DNA of 64,000 nucleotides, from contig JAEXZY010000139.1 in assembly GCA_023404955.1 (NCBI GenBank), forward strand, positions 45,554 through 109,553. Direction: 5' to 3'. The stretch comes from Actinomycetes bacterium. Its GTDB lineage: Bacteria; Actinomycetota; Actinomycetes; Mycobacteriales; Mycobacteriaceae. This document shows, piece after piece, positions 45,787 through 55,030 of the stretch. Below the pieces are notes generated by a model. That model did no database searches. It worked only from the letters and a program-made list of their open reading frames with translations, and was not told the origin of the DNA. The position numbers were made by a program, and so were the translations under genes. Every line of letters begins with the position of its first letter. Position 1 is the first letter of the stretch.

Positions 45787-46188
45787 GTGGCAGAACACCC
45801 GGTGCCAGAACTGAATGTGCTCGGCGAGCCGCTGGACCCCTGCGGCACCGAACCCCTGACCGGGTTCTATCGCGACGGCTGCTGCAGCACAGGTGACCAA
45901 GACCTCGGGCTGCACACCATCTGCGCTGTCGTGACCGCGGAGTTCCTCGCCCACCAGCGGTCGATCGGCAACGACCTGGGCACGCCGATGCCCGCCTACC
46001 GATTTCCCGGGCTGGTGCCCGGTGACCGCTGGTGCGTGACGGCGCGCAACTGGCTGCGGGCACACCAGGACGGGCAGGCGTGTCCCGTCGTGCTGGCGTC
46101 GACGCACGAACGCACCCTCGACATCGTTCCGCTGGAAGTGCTGGCGTCCTACGCCGTCGACGTCCCCGACGACCCGGCAGGACTCTAG
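45787..46188 (+). CDS. DUF2237 family protein
   Basis: This 133-residue cytoplasmic protein matches the DUF2237 pattern: NVLGEPLDPCGTEPLTGFYRDGCC near the N-terminus, then CAVVTAEFL, GNDLGTP and PGDRWCVTA. Several conserved Cys suggest metal binding or redox activity, but the family has no established biochemical role. It is leaderless and flanked by a metal-chaperone GTPase and a MOSC protein. Confidence 0.85.
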   Translation: MAEHPVPELNVLGEPLDPCGTEPLTGFYRDGCCSTGDQDLGLHTICAVVTAEFLAHQRSIGNDLGTPMPAYRFPGLVPGDRWCVTARNWLRAHQDGQACPVVLASTHERTLDIVPLEVLASYAVDVPDDPAGL

Positions 46189-46202
46189 ACGCGTCGGCGG
46201 GT

Positions 46203-46208
46203 TAGCGT
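46203..46208 (+). promoter_or_regulatory. -10 hexamer TAGCGT for the MOSC gene
   Basis: TAGCGT lies five bases before the ATG at 46214. It is a further leaderless-type promoter in the same gene string. Confidence 0.5.
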
Positions 46209-46213
46209 CGGTC

Positions 46214-46864
46214 ATGGCTTCGGTGTTGACGGTGAACACGGCGAGCGCGCCCATCGACCTGGGCGAGCTGCGTACCGGAATCGACAAGCGACCCAGTGCC
46301 GTACCTCTCGCGGTCAGCGCGCCGGGCCCGGCGAAGGAGGGGCCCGGCAGCGGCGTCGCCGGGGATTCCATCATCAACCGGCGCTACCACGGCGGCGACG
46401 ATCAGGCCGTATACGCCTATGCACGCGAGGATCTCGATCGCTGGGCGAGCGATCTCGGCCGTGAACTGACCAACGGGATGTTCGGGGAGAACCTGACCAC
46501 CACCGGCGCCGACGTGACCGGCGCGCTGGTCGGCGAGCGGTGGGCCGTCGGCTCCGACGGGCTTCTGCTCGAAGTCACCAGCCCGCGGACTCCGTGCCGG
46601 ACGTTCACCACCTGGATGGGCATTCGCGGCTGGATGAAAACCTTCACCGCCGCGGCGTTGCCGGGAGCGTACTTCCGCGTCATCACACCCGGTACTGTGC
46701 GCGCCGGCGACACGATCGAGGTCGTCTCGCGCCCTGACCACGACGTCACCGTCGGGGTGGTGTTCCGCGCGTTGATGAGCGAGCCGGAGCTCCTGCCCGA
46801 GCTCACCGTCGCAGATGCGCTGCCCGCCAAGATCAAGCGACAGGTCGCCAAGCGTGTGAGGTGA
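46214..46864 (+). CDS. MOSC-domain protein (YiiM-like)
   Basis: This 216-residue molybdenum-cofactor sulfurase C-terminal-type protein has DSIINRRYHGGDDQAVYAYA (~51-70), MFGENLTT and the SPRTPCRTFTTWMGI segment holding the conserved Cys that could ligate molybdenum. Related YiiM proteins reduce N-hydroxylated compounds. The tail (~180-216) is the 3-alpha extension seen in YiiM. It stands about 36 kb from the molybdo-enzyme operon in this window, so no direct link is claimed. Confidence 0.88.
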   Translation: MASVLTVNTASAPIDLGELRTGIDKRPSAVPLAVSAPGPAKEGPGSGVAGDSIINRRYHGGDDQAVYAYAREDLDRWASDLGRELTNGMFGENLTTTGADVTGALVGERWAVGSDGLLLEVTSPRTPCRTFTTWMGIRGWMKTFTAAALPGAYFRVITPGTVRAGDTIEVVSRPDHDVTVGVVFRALMSEPELLPELTVADALPAKIKRQVAKRVR

Positions 46865-46999
46865 GTCGCAATCGCGCTCCGGAGCCACCGATGTGGTTTT
46901 GCATCGCCTGGCAGGCGGGAACGCCTCGGGGTGCGCCGCCGCGCGGACGATGACGTCCCCTTCCGGCGCAGACCCCGATCCCGAGGAGCTGTATTTCCT

Positions 47000-48181
47000 G
47001 TGGACGATGTGACTTTCGCCCCCGCAACCCACCTGGCCACCGCCGCGGCTTGGGTGGCAGGAGGCGTCGCGCTGGCCTATGGGCTGGGACTGGCCCTGTC
47101 CTGGCTGTTGCAACGGTTGGGCCGACGCAGCCGCGTACTACACGACGTCGCCAATCTGACCCGCCGGCCCCTGCGCGCAACCCTGGTGGTCATCGCGGCG
47201 TCGGCGGCGGTGCGGCGTGTCTCCGACGGGCAGGCGGGCTGGCGCGGTTGGCTGGACCACACCTTGCTGATCGCGCTGATCGCTACCGTCACTTGGCTGG
47301 TCGCGAGCCTGATGCTGGTGGCCGAGCGGCAGGTGATCGACCGGTTCGCCGGCGGCGACACCGGGTTGACCGACGCGGACCGGCACCGCCGCAAGATCCG
47401 CACCCAGGTCACGACGCTGCGCCGGCTCGCCGTTGCGGTCGTGGTCGTGCTCGGTGCAGCAGCGGCGTTGATGACGTTCCCGTCGTTCAGTGACATCGGG
47501 AAGACGGTGTTCGCCTCGGCCGGCGTGCTGACCGTGGTCGCCGGCCTGGCGGCGCAGACCTCACTGGGCTCGGTGTTCGCAGGCATCCAGATCGCCTTCT
47601 CCGACGCGATCCGCGTCGGCGACGTGGTGGTGCTCGAGGAGGAGTGGGGCCGCATCGAGGAGATCACGCTGACCTATGTCGTCGTGCATCTGTGGGACGA
47701 GCGGCGGCTGGTGCTGCCGTGCACGTACTTCACCACGACGCCGTTCCAGAACTGGACCCGCAACGCCACCCAGCTGTTGGGTACCGCGGAACTCGACGTC
47801 GACTTCACCGTGCCGTTCGATGCCATGCGCGCCGAGTTGGACCGGTTGCTGCGCGCCAACGATAAGTGGGATGGACGCGTCGGGGTGCTGCAGGTGACTG
47901 ATGCCGTGGACGGTGTCGTGCGAGTACGGATGCTGGTCAGCGCGCCGGACGCGCCCCAGCTGTTCGATCTGCGGTGCGATGTCCGCGAGGGCATGGTGGC
48001 GTGGCTGCAAGCCGCGAACCCGGGCGCGCTGCCGTGCCGGCGTATCGAACACCAGACCGAGAGCGTCCGGTCAGAGCAGCGCGAGACCGTGGATCATGCT
48101 GTGTCACAGGCAGATTCGGGGTTGTTCGACGGTAGCGTCGACGCCGAGCGTCGCGGTCGGGCGTTCGAGAAGACCGGTTAG
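47000..48181 (+). CDS. MscS-type mechanosensitive ion channel family protein
   Basis: This ~393-residue membrane protein has about four hydrophobic segments in residues 10-180. Its pore-helix/beta-domain junction is typical of MscS (VAGLAAQTSLGSVFAGIQIA, then GDVVVLEEEWGRIEEI), followed by a cytoplasmic alpha/beta domain. It would open under membrane tension to release solutes. GAGGAG at 46983-46988 lies 11 nt before GTG 47000, an acceptable site; the frame is open upstream to 46931. The preceding 135 bp show nothing else. The stop overlaps the convergent secreted-protein stop. Confidence 0.85.
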   Translation: MDDVTFAPATHLATAAAWVAGGVALAYGLGLALSWLLQRLGRRSRVLHDVANLTRRPLRATLVVIAASAAVRRVSDGQAGWRGWLDHTLLIALIATVTWLVASLMLVAERQVIDRFAGGDTGLTDADRHRRKIRTQVTTLRRLAVAVVVVLGAAAALMTFPSFSDIGKTVFASAGVLTVVAGLAAQTSLGSVFAGIQIAFSDAIRVGDVVVLEEEWGRIEEITLTYVVVHLWDERRLVLPCTYFTTTPFQNWTRNATQLLGTAELDVDFTVPFDAMRAELDRLLRANDKWDGRVGVLQVTDAVDGVVRVRMLVSAPDAPQLFDLRCDVREGMVAWLQAANPGALPCRRIEHQTESVRSEQRETVDHAVSQADSGLFDGSVDAERRGRAFEKTG

Positions 48182-50517
48182 AGGGGCGAGATCGTGGTGC
48201 TGTCGTCCGTGCCCGTCGTCAGGTACGGCGTGCCATCGGCACCGATCACGACGTAGTACACGGTCGTGCCGGCCACGTACGGGAGGTCGAGGACCTTGGT
48301 CACGCCCGACGCCGACAGCGCGTACACCGCGCCGCCGGACTGCCCGTAGTCGACGACGTAGCCCGTGCCGTCCGGGGCGAACACCAGGGGTTTGGTCCCG
48401 TCGACCACGATCGGGTTGGCCAGCGTCAGGCTCGCGCCCGTCGCACCCGTCGGGTCGAAGCCGGTGATCGTGATGCTGGTCGGTGAACCCGCGTCCGTCA
48501 GAAGGTAACCGGTTCCGTCGGGCGCGAACTGGATGTCGACGAAACTCGGCTGGCGGCCGTCCGGCACCACCGGCGTCAGCGCGTCGTTCGCCAGCGACAG
48601 GACCTGCGTGCCCAACGTGCTCGGGGGCAGGGTGCCGGCGCGGTACCTCACCACGGCGTAGGGCGTGCCGTCAGGCCCGAAGAACACCGGGCCGTCCACG
48701 GTGGCGCCCGACGGAAGGTCGACGGTCCGCACCACGGTCCCGTCGCCGCCCAGCACAGCGACGTGGTCGGCGCCGCCGGCGGAGTACCGGATGTAACCGA
48801 ACTCGTCGGCGTGCGGCCCCGCGCCGATGGCCTGGACGAACCCGGGATCGGCGGGCATCGTGCCGGGCAGGACGACGGTCGTGCGCGTGCCGGCGGCGTC
48901 GAATACCGCGACCGAGGTGGTGTTCGCGGTGGGGTCGACGAGCGGGGCGTACACGGCCCCCGCCGGGGTCACCTGGAAGCCGACCAGTGCCGAGATGCGA
49001 CCGTCGATCGGGGCGAAGGTGTCGATGTCGGTCCGGGTGAGCTTGGAGATGTAGGTGGTGCCGTCGACACCGTTGTCCTTGGTTCCGGCATAGGTGTGCG
49101 TCTCGAGGTAGACACCGTCGTCGGTCGTCACGGCGACGCCCGCAACGCCCGGCAGGGTGCGCACGGTGTTCGAGGTGCCGTAGACGGTGTACAGCCGGGT
49201 GGTCTGGTTACCGAACCGTGAGATGGATGCAGGCAGATAGAGCGTGCCGTCCGGGCCGAGTACCGGCTCGCCGAGTGCGGAGCCGGAGTAGGGCAGGAGA
49301 GTCGCCTTCGACTTCCCGGCGGTGTCGAACGCGTACAGGGTCGAACCACCGAACCTGGTCGACAGCAGGTAGGCCGTGCCGTCGTCGGCCAGCGTCAACG
49401 AAGTGCGGGGCGGGAGAGACCGCACGGTGTCGTCAGGTGAGATGCGGACGTAGTGATACGAGTACGAGCCGTACGGGATGAAGGGCACGGTGATGGTGGT
49501 CTGGGTGTACACCGACCCGTCCGCGCCCACCGTCAAACCACCTGCTCCGCCCATGAGACGAGCGACCGTAGTGACCTCGCCCTGGCTGTCGACAGCCAAG
49601 ATGGTCGATCGATTCCTCAGCCCGCCGTTGACCGTGGACACGAGCAGCGTGCCGTCCGGCCGCGCCGCGACGGAGTCGACACGCGAGCCCACCGTCCCAC
49701 CCGGCAGGTAGCCCGTGGTGGTGACGACGTTCCCGTCGCTGTCGAGAATGCTGACCCGGGTGCCTGTGGCGTCGGTGGTGACCTGGTAGAGGGTTCCGTC
49801 CGCGCCGACGACCACCGGGCCCTTCGGCCGACCGGGTGCCGACGGCGACACCACCTGACTGACCTGCGTTTGGGAGGTGCTGGCCTGCGGACCCGCGGAC
49901 CCGAGGTCACCGTCCTCGGCGACGTGCCGTCGGGCGTTGGCGAGCATCGTCCACAGCAGCGGCGCGGCGGCCGGAGCGTCCGGTTTGTCCGGACGTTGCG
50001 CAGGGGTGTGCGGGGCGAACAGCGACCTCAACATGGTGGCCACCGGCGCGGGGCCGGTCACATCCGGCACGGCGGGTGGATCCGACGCTTCCGGCAAACT
50101 CCGGAACAGGGAGCGACGAGAGGCTTGCAGTGGTGCTCCGTCATCACGAGCAGCGGTGGCTTCCGCCGTGCGATCGGCACTGGGGTCGGCAGGCGAGGCG
50201 ACCTCGGGACGATGCACGCGGGAAGTACCGGCAGCCTGCGCTGCGGTGTCACCGGACGCTTTACCGGGGCGTCTGGGGGTCGTCGTCGCCCCGGTGTCGG
50301 AATCAGATTTTGACGCTGCCGCAACCCGTTTCGAAGCGCGCTTCTGCGGAGACCGGCCGGGGGCCCGGGATGTGCCGTCCGCACTGGCTGACGCGCCGGC
50401 CGAACCGCCCGTGTCGGGCGCCGCCCCTGCGACCGCCGGCCACGCCGCGATGGCGGACCCGATACCCAGCGCAACCGCCAGCGCGCCGACCCGCCCGATG
50501 TTCTTTTCTGCCGCCAT
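48178..50517 (-). CDS. Large secreted beta-propeller protein of unknown function
   Basis: This 779-residue exported protein has a signal peptide to ~residue 32 (cleavage after AGA) and a Ser/Ala/Arg-rich low-complexity stretch to ~110. From ~220 to the end it carries at least nine diverged repeats centred on a [GA]xDGTxY motif (GADGTLYQVT, GADGSVYTQT, GPDGTLYLPA, GPDGTPYAVV, APDGTGYLLT, APDGTGYVVD, GADGTPYLTT), one per propeller blade. The part between (~140-200) is linker-like. Translation from ATG 50517 is supported by GGGGGAG 7 nt upstream and a TATGTT -10. It probably works in the periplasm or cell wall as a binding or adhesion scaffold. Confidence 0.8.
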   Translation of the reverse strand: MAAEKNIGRVGALAVALGIGSAIAAWPAVAGAAPDTGGSAGASASADGTSRAPGRSPQKRASKRVAAASKSDSDTGATTTPRRPGKASGDTAAQAAGTSRVHRPEVASPADPSADRTAEATAARDDGAPLQASRRSLFRSLPEASDPPAVPDVTGPAPVATMLRSLFAPHTPAQRPDKPDAPAAAPLLWTMLANARRHVAEDGDLGSAGPQASTSQTQVSQVVSPSAPGRPKGPVVVGADGTLYQVTTDATGTRVSILDSDGNVVTTTGYLPGGTVGSRVDSVAARPDGTLLVSTVNGGLRNRSTILAVDSQGEVTTVARLMGGAGGLTVGADGSVYTQTTITVPFIPYGSYSYHYVRISPDDTVRSLPPRTSLTLADDGTAYLLSTRFGGSTLYAFDTAGKSKATLLPYSGSALGEPVLGPDGTLYLPASISRFGNQTTRLYTVYGTSNTVRTLPGVAGVAVTTDDGVYLETHTYAGTKDNGVDGTTYISKLTRTDIDTFAPIDGRISALVGFQVTPAGAVYAPLVDPTANTTSVAVFDAAGTRTTVVLPGTMPADPGFVQAIGAGPHADEFGYIRYSAGGADHVAVLGGDGTVVRTVDLPSGATVDGPVFFGPDGTPYAVVRYRAGTLPPSTLGTQVLSLANDALTPVVPDGRQPSFVDIQFAPDGTGYLLTDAGSPTSITITGFDPTGATGASLTLANPIVVDGTKPLVFAPDGTGYVVDYGQSGGAVYALSASGVTKVLDLPYVAGTTVYYVVIGADGTPYLTTGTDDSTTISPL

Positions 50518-50546
50518 TGGCCGACTCCCCCTGTTGTCGTCCGGCA

Positions 50547-50552
50547 AACATA
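50547..50552 (-). promoter_or_regulatory. -10 hexamer TATGTT of the secreted propeller gene
   Basis: TATGTT on the minus strand predicts a transcript starting near 50540, with a ~22-nt leader carrying GGGGGAG ahead of ATG 50517. Confidence 0.55.
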
Positions 50553-50595
50553 GCGCGTCTAGCAGTTCCGAGGGACCGATTTGCGGTCCCTCGGC

Positions 50596-51360
50596 TCACC
50601 GGATCGTGTAGCCGCCGTCGATCAGCAGGTCGGCGCCGGTGATCATCGCCGCGGCGTCAGAAGCGAGAAACACGGCAGCAGCCGCGATTTCGTCGGGATA
50701 GGCGAAGCGGCCGGCGGGAATCTGCTTCTTCAGCTCGTCGCCGCGCGGGCCGTCCCACGCCTTGCGCCCGAGCTCGGTCAGCACCACCGTCGGCGAAATC
50801 GTGTTCACGCGCACCCCGCGCGGACCCCACTCCGAGGCCAGCACCTTCGACACACCGACGACGCCGAACTTGGACGCGCAGTAGGCGACATGCTGGTCGA
50901 GCGCCACGGTCGCCGCCTGCGAGGCCATGTTGACAATGGCGCCCCCGCCGGCGGAGAGCATGTGCTGCCCCACGGCCTGGCACACCAAGAACGTACCCGT
51001 GAGGTTGACCGCGATGGTCTTGGTCCACGCGTCGAGCGGAAGGTCCTCGGCCGGTGCCAGCATCACGATGCCCGCGCTGTTGACCAGGATGTCGATGCGG
51101 CCGAACGCGGCGACCACCTCGCCGACCACCTCGGTGACCGATGCCGGATCCGCCACATTCCCGGCGAACCCTTCACTCTCAGAACCCAATTCGCTCGCCC
51201 GCTGCTGGGCCGCGTCTCCGTTGAGGTCGACGACGGCGACGCGGGCGCCCTTGGCCGCGAACGCGGCCGCGATGGCAGCGCCGATGCCCGACGCTCCTCC
51301 AGTCACCATCGCGGTCTTGCCCGTCAACGGGAAGTCAAGGTCGACTACCGGCTCGGTCAT
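50596..51360 (-). CDS. SDR-family polyol dehydrogenase (GolD/D-threitol-dehydrogenase-like)
   Basis: This 254-residue classical SDR has TGGASGIG (20-27), Asn94 in VNSAG, Ser147, Tyr160 and Lys164 (YCASK), and a C-terminal DGGYTIR. The PTVVLTELGRKAW loop resembles GolD-like enzymes that oxidise sugar alcohols such as D-threitol to ketoses with NAD. GAAAGGA precedes the ATG. It lies 28 bp downstream of the SorC-type regulator on the same strand and opposite to the sugar importer, so it belongs to the same utilisation locus. The exact substrate is not readable. Confidence 0.86.
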   Translation of the reverse strand: MTEPVVDLDFPLTGKTAMVTGGASGIGAAIAAAFAAKGARVAVVDLNGDAAQQRASELGSESEGFAGNVADPASVTEVVGEVVAAFGRIDILVNSAGIVMLAPAEDLPLDAWTKTIAVNLTGTFLVCQAVGQHMLSAGGGAIVNMASQAATVALDQHVAYCASKFGVVGVSKVLASEWGPRGVRVNTISPTVVLTELGRKAWDGPRGDELKKQIPAGRFAYPDEIAAAAVFLASDAAAMITGADLLIDGGYTIR

Positions 51361-51388
51361 GGTGGAGTCCTTTCGCTGGATGGGGGGC

Positions 51389-52309
51389 CTAGTCCAGGAC
51401 CGCGGCGGCGATCTCGGTGTCGGTCACCAGTGCGGAGATCAGTCCGGAACGCAGCACGGCGCGGGTGGCCACGATCTTCTCGGCGCCGGCACAGATCGCG
51501 ATCACGGTGGGGATGGCGCGCAGCCCCTCTTCGGTGACGCCCATGCGCCGCTCGTCGAGACCCGCTATGCGCTGGCCGTTTTCGTCGAGGAGCAGGCCGC
51601 AGGTCTCGGCGCGCACCCCCGCCTCGTACAGGGCCGCGGCCTCGTCCTCGGGCACCGACGTGTACACCTGGGAGGCCTCGGCGGTCCAGCCGCCGACGGA
51701 CACGAGCGCGCAGGTGACGCGGGAGTGGTTCGCGAACGCGTCTTTGATCGGCGGCGTGCTGGCCAGACTGCGCGCCGTGCGGGCGTCGGCGACGACGTAG
51801 GGCGCATACAGCGGCCAGGATTTGCCGCCGGTGACCTCGGTGATGCGCCGGGTCAGGTCGGCGCCGTTGGAGGTGAGCCCGCCGGCCAGCCCGGTCAGCT
51901 GCACGACGTCGCAGCGGGGAAGATCGTGCAGATAGGGGGCGATGCGCGTCATCGTCCGGCCGCAGTCGATGCCGATCACGTCGCCCTTGCGCAGGACGGA
52001 CTGCAGCAGGTCGGCCATCGCCTTCGCGACGGCTTCGACGCGGTCGGCGGTGTTCTTGGACTGTCCGACGACTGCGTAGGCGTGCTGCAGCGAGTAGCGC
52101 TTCTGCAGGGCGCTGGACAGTTCGACGTCGATGGCACCCGGGTCGTGGATGGTGATCTCGACCATGCCGGACTCCAGCGCCTCTTCGAGCATGCGGGCGA
52201 CTTTGAAGCGGGACAGACCGAATTCCTCTGCGATCTCGATGCGGGTTCGTCCCTCGAGGTAGTAGCGGCGGGCGATCACGGCGCGCTGGAACAGCTCGTC
52301 CGGTCCCAT
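51389..52309 (-). CDS. SorC/DeoR-family sugar-binding transcriptional regulator
   Basis: This ~306-residue regulator has an N-terminal helix-turn-helix at ~20-45 (IEIAEEFGLSRFKVARML) and a SorC-type sugar-binding domain from ~60 (GIDCGRTMTRI, LTGLAGGLTSNGADLTRRI, GVTEEGLRAIPTVIAICAG). It should sense a phosphorylated sugar and control the divergent dehydrogenase/importer operon. ATG 52309 has GGGAGG four bases upstream; an in-frame ATG at 52342 lies inside the TGCTCATATGAGCA palindrome and would add 11 residues. It is co-oriented with the SDR, which likely shares its transcript. Confidence 0.87.
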   Translation of the reverse strand: MGPDELFQRAVIARRYYLEGRTRIEIAEEFGLSRFKVARMLEEALESGMVEITIHDPGAIDVELSSALQKRYSLQHAYAVVGQSKNTADRVEAVAKAMADLLQSVLRKGDVIGIDCGRTMTRIAPYLHDLPRCDVVQLTGLAGGLTSNGADLTRRITEVTGGKSWPLYAPYVVADARTARSLASTPPIKDAFANHSRVTCALVSVGGWTAEASQVYTSVPEDEAAALYEAGVRAETCGLLLDENGQRIAGLDERRMGVTEEGLRAIPTVIAICAGAEKIVATRAVLRSGLISALVTDTEIAAAVLD

Positions 52310-52335
52310 CTCGCCTCCCACTCCCTCGACAGTCC

Positions 52336-52349
52336 TGCTCATATGAGCA
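52336..52349. promoter_or_regulatory. Perfect 14-bp palindrome TGCTCATATGAGCA, likely SorC-regulator operator
   Basis: An exact dyad lies between the regulator and the divergent dehydrogenase. Three further TGAGC sequences in the same orientation start at 52365, 52406 and 52426, so four sites start at 52344, 52365, 52406 and 52426, spaced 21, 41 and 20 bp apart, close to whole helical turns. This suggests cooperative binding on one DNA face. Confidence 0.6.
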
Positions 52350-52445
52350 CAGGCGCTTGACATGTGAGCATAGCCCAGAGAATGATCCACATCACAAGGA
52401 TCAAATGAGCGGTTCCCGTAACAGATGAGCGCGAGGGAGTGCGAT

Positions 52446-53492
52446 GTGACCGTGGTGAGTTCTGACGTCGAGAAGACTCCGGCCACCATGCGGGCCAGCG
52501 TCATGACCGGCGTCGGCGCCCTGCAGATCGAGGACCGGCCGGTGCCGACCCCCGGGGATCACCAGGTCCTCGTCGAGGTCGCGGCGGTCGGGGTGTGCGG
52601 CTCGGACGTGCACTACTACCGGCACGGCCGCATCGGCGACTTCGTCGTCGAGCAGCCGATGATCCTCGGCCACGAGCTCTCCGGGCGTATCGCCGCGGTC
52701 GGCGCGGGCGTCGATCCGCAGCGGGTCGGCCAGCGCGTGGCGGTCGAACCGCAGCATCCGTGCCGGCGATGTGAGCAGTGCCGAGCCGGCCGCTACAACC
52801 TGTGCCGCCACATCGAGTTCTACGCGACCCCGCCGATCGACGGGGCCTTCTGCCGCTACGTCATCACCGACGACGACATGGCCCACCCGGTGCCCGACAC
52901 GATGTCCGACGACGCTGCCGCGCTGCTCGAACCGCTGTCGGTTGCCATCGCCACCATGCGCAAGGCGCACGTCGCCCCGGGCACCTCCATCCTGATCGCC
53001 GGCGCCGGACCGATCGGCGTCATCTGCGCGCAGACCGCCCGCGCGTTCGGGGCCGCCCGCATCGTCGTCACCGACCTCGTCGCCTCCCGTCGCGAGAAGG
53101 CGTTGCAGTTCGGCGCGACCGAGGTGCTCGATCCCACCGCGGTCGACGTCGCGACGATCGATCCGGTCGACGCGTTCGTCGACGCGACCGGGGTGCCCGC
53201 CGCGGTGAGCAGCGGCATCAAGGCCGTGGGTCCTGCCGGGCACGTCGTGCTTGTCGGCATGGGTGCCGACGAGTACCCACTGCCCGTCGCCCACATCGCC
53301 AACAACGAGATCAACCTCACCGGCGTGTTCCGCTACACCGACACCTGGCCCGCTGCCATCCACCTGGTGTCCAGCGGCGCCGTCGATCTCGACGCGATGG
53401 TGACGGGTCGCTACGACCTCGAGCACGTCGGCGAGGCGCTCGACAGCGATTCCGACCCGGCCAGCCTCAAGTCGATCGTGGAGCCCCGATGA
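52446..53492 (+). CDS. Zinc-dependent sorbitol/xylitol-type dehydrogenase
   Basis: This 348-residue MDR enzyme has Cys51 (CGSDVH) and His76-Glu77 (GHE) as catalytic-zinc ligands and the full structural-zinc loop C106, C109, C112, C120, as in polyol dehydrogenases. NAD fold at ~180 (IAGAGPIGVI). It would oxidise an imported sugar alcohol to a ketose. GTG 52446 is chosen because GAGGGAG lies 6 nt upstream; ATG 52425 overlaps a predicted operator half-site. The stop overlaps the next ATG (ATGA), so the dehydrogenase and importer are one operon. Confidence 0.9.
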   Translation: MTVVSSDVEKTPATMRASVMTGVGALQIEDRPVPTPGDHQVLVEVAAVGVCGSDVHYYRHGRIGDFVVEQPMILGHELSGRIAAVGAGVDPQRVGQRVAVEPQHPCRRCEQCRAGRYNLCRHIEFYATPPIDGAFCRYVITDDDMAHPVPDTMSDDAAALLEPLSVAIATMRKAHVAPGTSILIAGAGPIGVICAQTARAFGAARIVVTDLVASRREKALQFGATEVLDPTAVDVATIDPVDAFVDATGVPAAVSSGIKAVGPAGHVVLVGMGADEYPLPVAHIANNEINLTGVFRYTDTWPAAIHLVSSGAVDLDAMVTGRYDLEHVGEALDSDSDPASLKSIVEPR

Positions 53493-55030
53493 CCTCCACC
53501 CAGAAAACAGTGTTGCAGTGCAACGACATTCACAAGAGCTTCGGCGGCGTGCCGGTTCTCGAGGGCATCACGCTCGATCTCCAGCCGGGCACGGTCACCG
53601 CGCTGGCCGGTGAGAACGGTGCAGGCAAGTCCACGTTGATGAAGATCATCAGCGGCCAGTACAGCGCCGACCACGGCACCGTCACCGTCGGCGATACAAC
53701 GCTCACACCGGGCAACACCAAGGACGCGGTGCGCCATGGCGTGGCGATCGTGCCGCAGGAACTCGCCTCGATCGAGAACATGTCGGTCTACGAAAACCTG
53801 TTCGTGGGGCGTGAACTCACCGTCGGTCCGTTCCTGAACCGGCGCGCGATGATCGACCAGGCACGCGACGCACTGGCGGTGTTCGGCGTGGCGATCGACC
53901 CGTCCGCTCGAATGGGGAGCCTGCCGGTCGGGCTGCGGCAGATCGTCGAGATCGTCAAGGCCGCCCGCACCGGAGCACAGGTCGTGATGCTGGACGAACC
54001 GACGTCCGCGATCTCCGAACGAGAGGTCGAGGGCCTCTACAAGGTGGTGCGCCGCCTCCGTGAGCACGGGGTGGCCATGGTGTACACCACCCACAAGATG
54101 GCCGAGATCCGCGCGATCGCCGACCGAGTCGTCGTGCTGCGGGACGGCGGGCTGATCCTCGACAAGACGATCGACGACGTCAGCGACGACGACATCGTCA
54201 CCGCGATGATCGGCCGCGAACTCGACGCGCTTTTCCCCGACCGCCCGACACCGGGCACCGATCCCGTGCTCGAGGTGCGCGACCTGCAGGTCGACGGCGC
54301 CTCCGGGCCGGTGTCGTTCACAGTGCACGCCGGCGAGATCGTGGGTTTGGCCGGTCTCGTCGGCGCCGGCCGTACCGAACTACTGGAGGCCATCTTCGGC
54401 GCCCGGTCCAGCAGCGCGGGTCAGATCACGGTGCGCGGCAAGGCCGTCAAACGCAATCAACCTGCCGCGGCGATCACCGCCGGCATGGCGATGGTGCCCG
54501 AGGACCGCAAGCTGTCCGGGGTGGTGTTGTCGATGAGCGTGCTCGACAACGGCACCCTCCCCCGGCTGTCGTCGTTCTCGCTGGCCGGTTGGCTGCGGTC
54601 CCGCGCCCGGAACAAGGCCGTGTCCGACGTGATGTCGTCGGTGCGGCTCAAGACGCGGGGGCTGAGCCAGGAGGTCGGCACACTCTCCGGCGGAAATCAG
54701 CAGAAGGTCGTGCTGGCCCGCTGGCTGACCGGAGACGTGAACGTGCTGCTGCTCGATGAGCCGACACGCGGCGTGGACGTCGGTGCCCGCAGCGAGATCT
54801 ACCGCATCGTCACCGAATTCGCGGCCAACGGGATGGCGGTGCTGATGGCGTCATCGGACATGCCGGAGATCGTCGGCCTGTCCCATCGGGCGTTCGTGAT
54901 GCGCGACGGCACGTTCGTCGGTGAACTCGACCGCGACGCCCTCGACCACCCCGAGGTCCAGGAATCGGTCTTCCGACTGGCCACCGCCCTCGACAGCAAA
55001 ACAACGACCCCGAAGCAGGAGGCTTCATGA
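53489..55030 (+). CDS. Sugar ABC importer ATP-binding protein, RbsA/MglA type (two ATPase domains)
   Basis: This 513-residue carbohydrate-uptake (CUT2) ATPase has an N-terminal half with Walker A GENGAGKST (~40-48), Walker B VVMLDEPTSA and an atypical signature (LPVGLRQIVEI). The C-terminal half has GLVGAGRTELL in place of Walker A, signature LSGGNQQKV and LLLDEPTRGVDVGA, the usual asymmetric RbsA pattern. It pairs with the following permease and binding protein. Both its start and its stop overlap the neighbouring genes by 4 bp. Confidence 0.94.
   Translation: MTSTQKTVLQCNDIHKSFGGVPVLEGITLDLQPGTVTALAGENGAGKSTLMKIISGQYSADHGTVTVGDTTLTPGNTKDAVRHGVAIVPQELASIENMSVYENLFVGRELTVGPFLNRRAMIDQARDALAVFGVAIDPSARMGSLPVGLRQIVEIVKAARTGAQVVMLDEPTSAISEREVEGLYKVVRRLREHGVAMVYTTHKMAEIRAIADRVVVLRDGGLILDKTIDDVSDDDIVTAMIGRELDALFPDRPTPGTDPVLEVRDLQVDGASGPVSFTVHAGEIVGLAGLVGAGRTELLEAIFGARSSSAGQITVRGKAVKRNQPAAAITAGMAMVPEDRKLSGVVLSMSVLDNGTLPRLSSFSLAGWLRSRARNKAVSDVMSSVRLKTRGLSQEVGTLSGGNQQKVVLARWLTGDVNVLLLDEPTRGVDVGARSEIYRIVTEFAANGMAVLMASSDMPEIVGLSHRAFVMRDGTFVGELDRDALDHPEVQESVFRLATALDSKTTTPKQEAS

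Noticed and set aside
52778..53488. Fusion of the RbsA-like ATPase to an upstream frame beginning at 52778
   Set aside because: The extension is an alternative frame of the zinc dehydrogenase; ATG 53489 with the ATGA overlap is the normal start.
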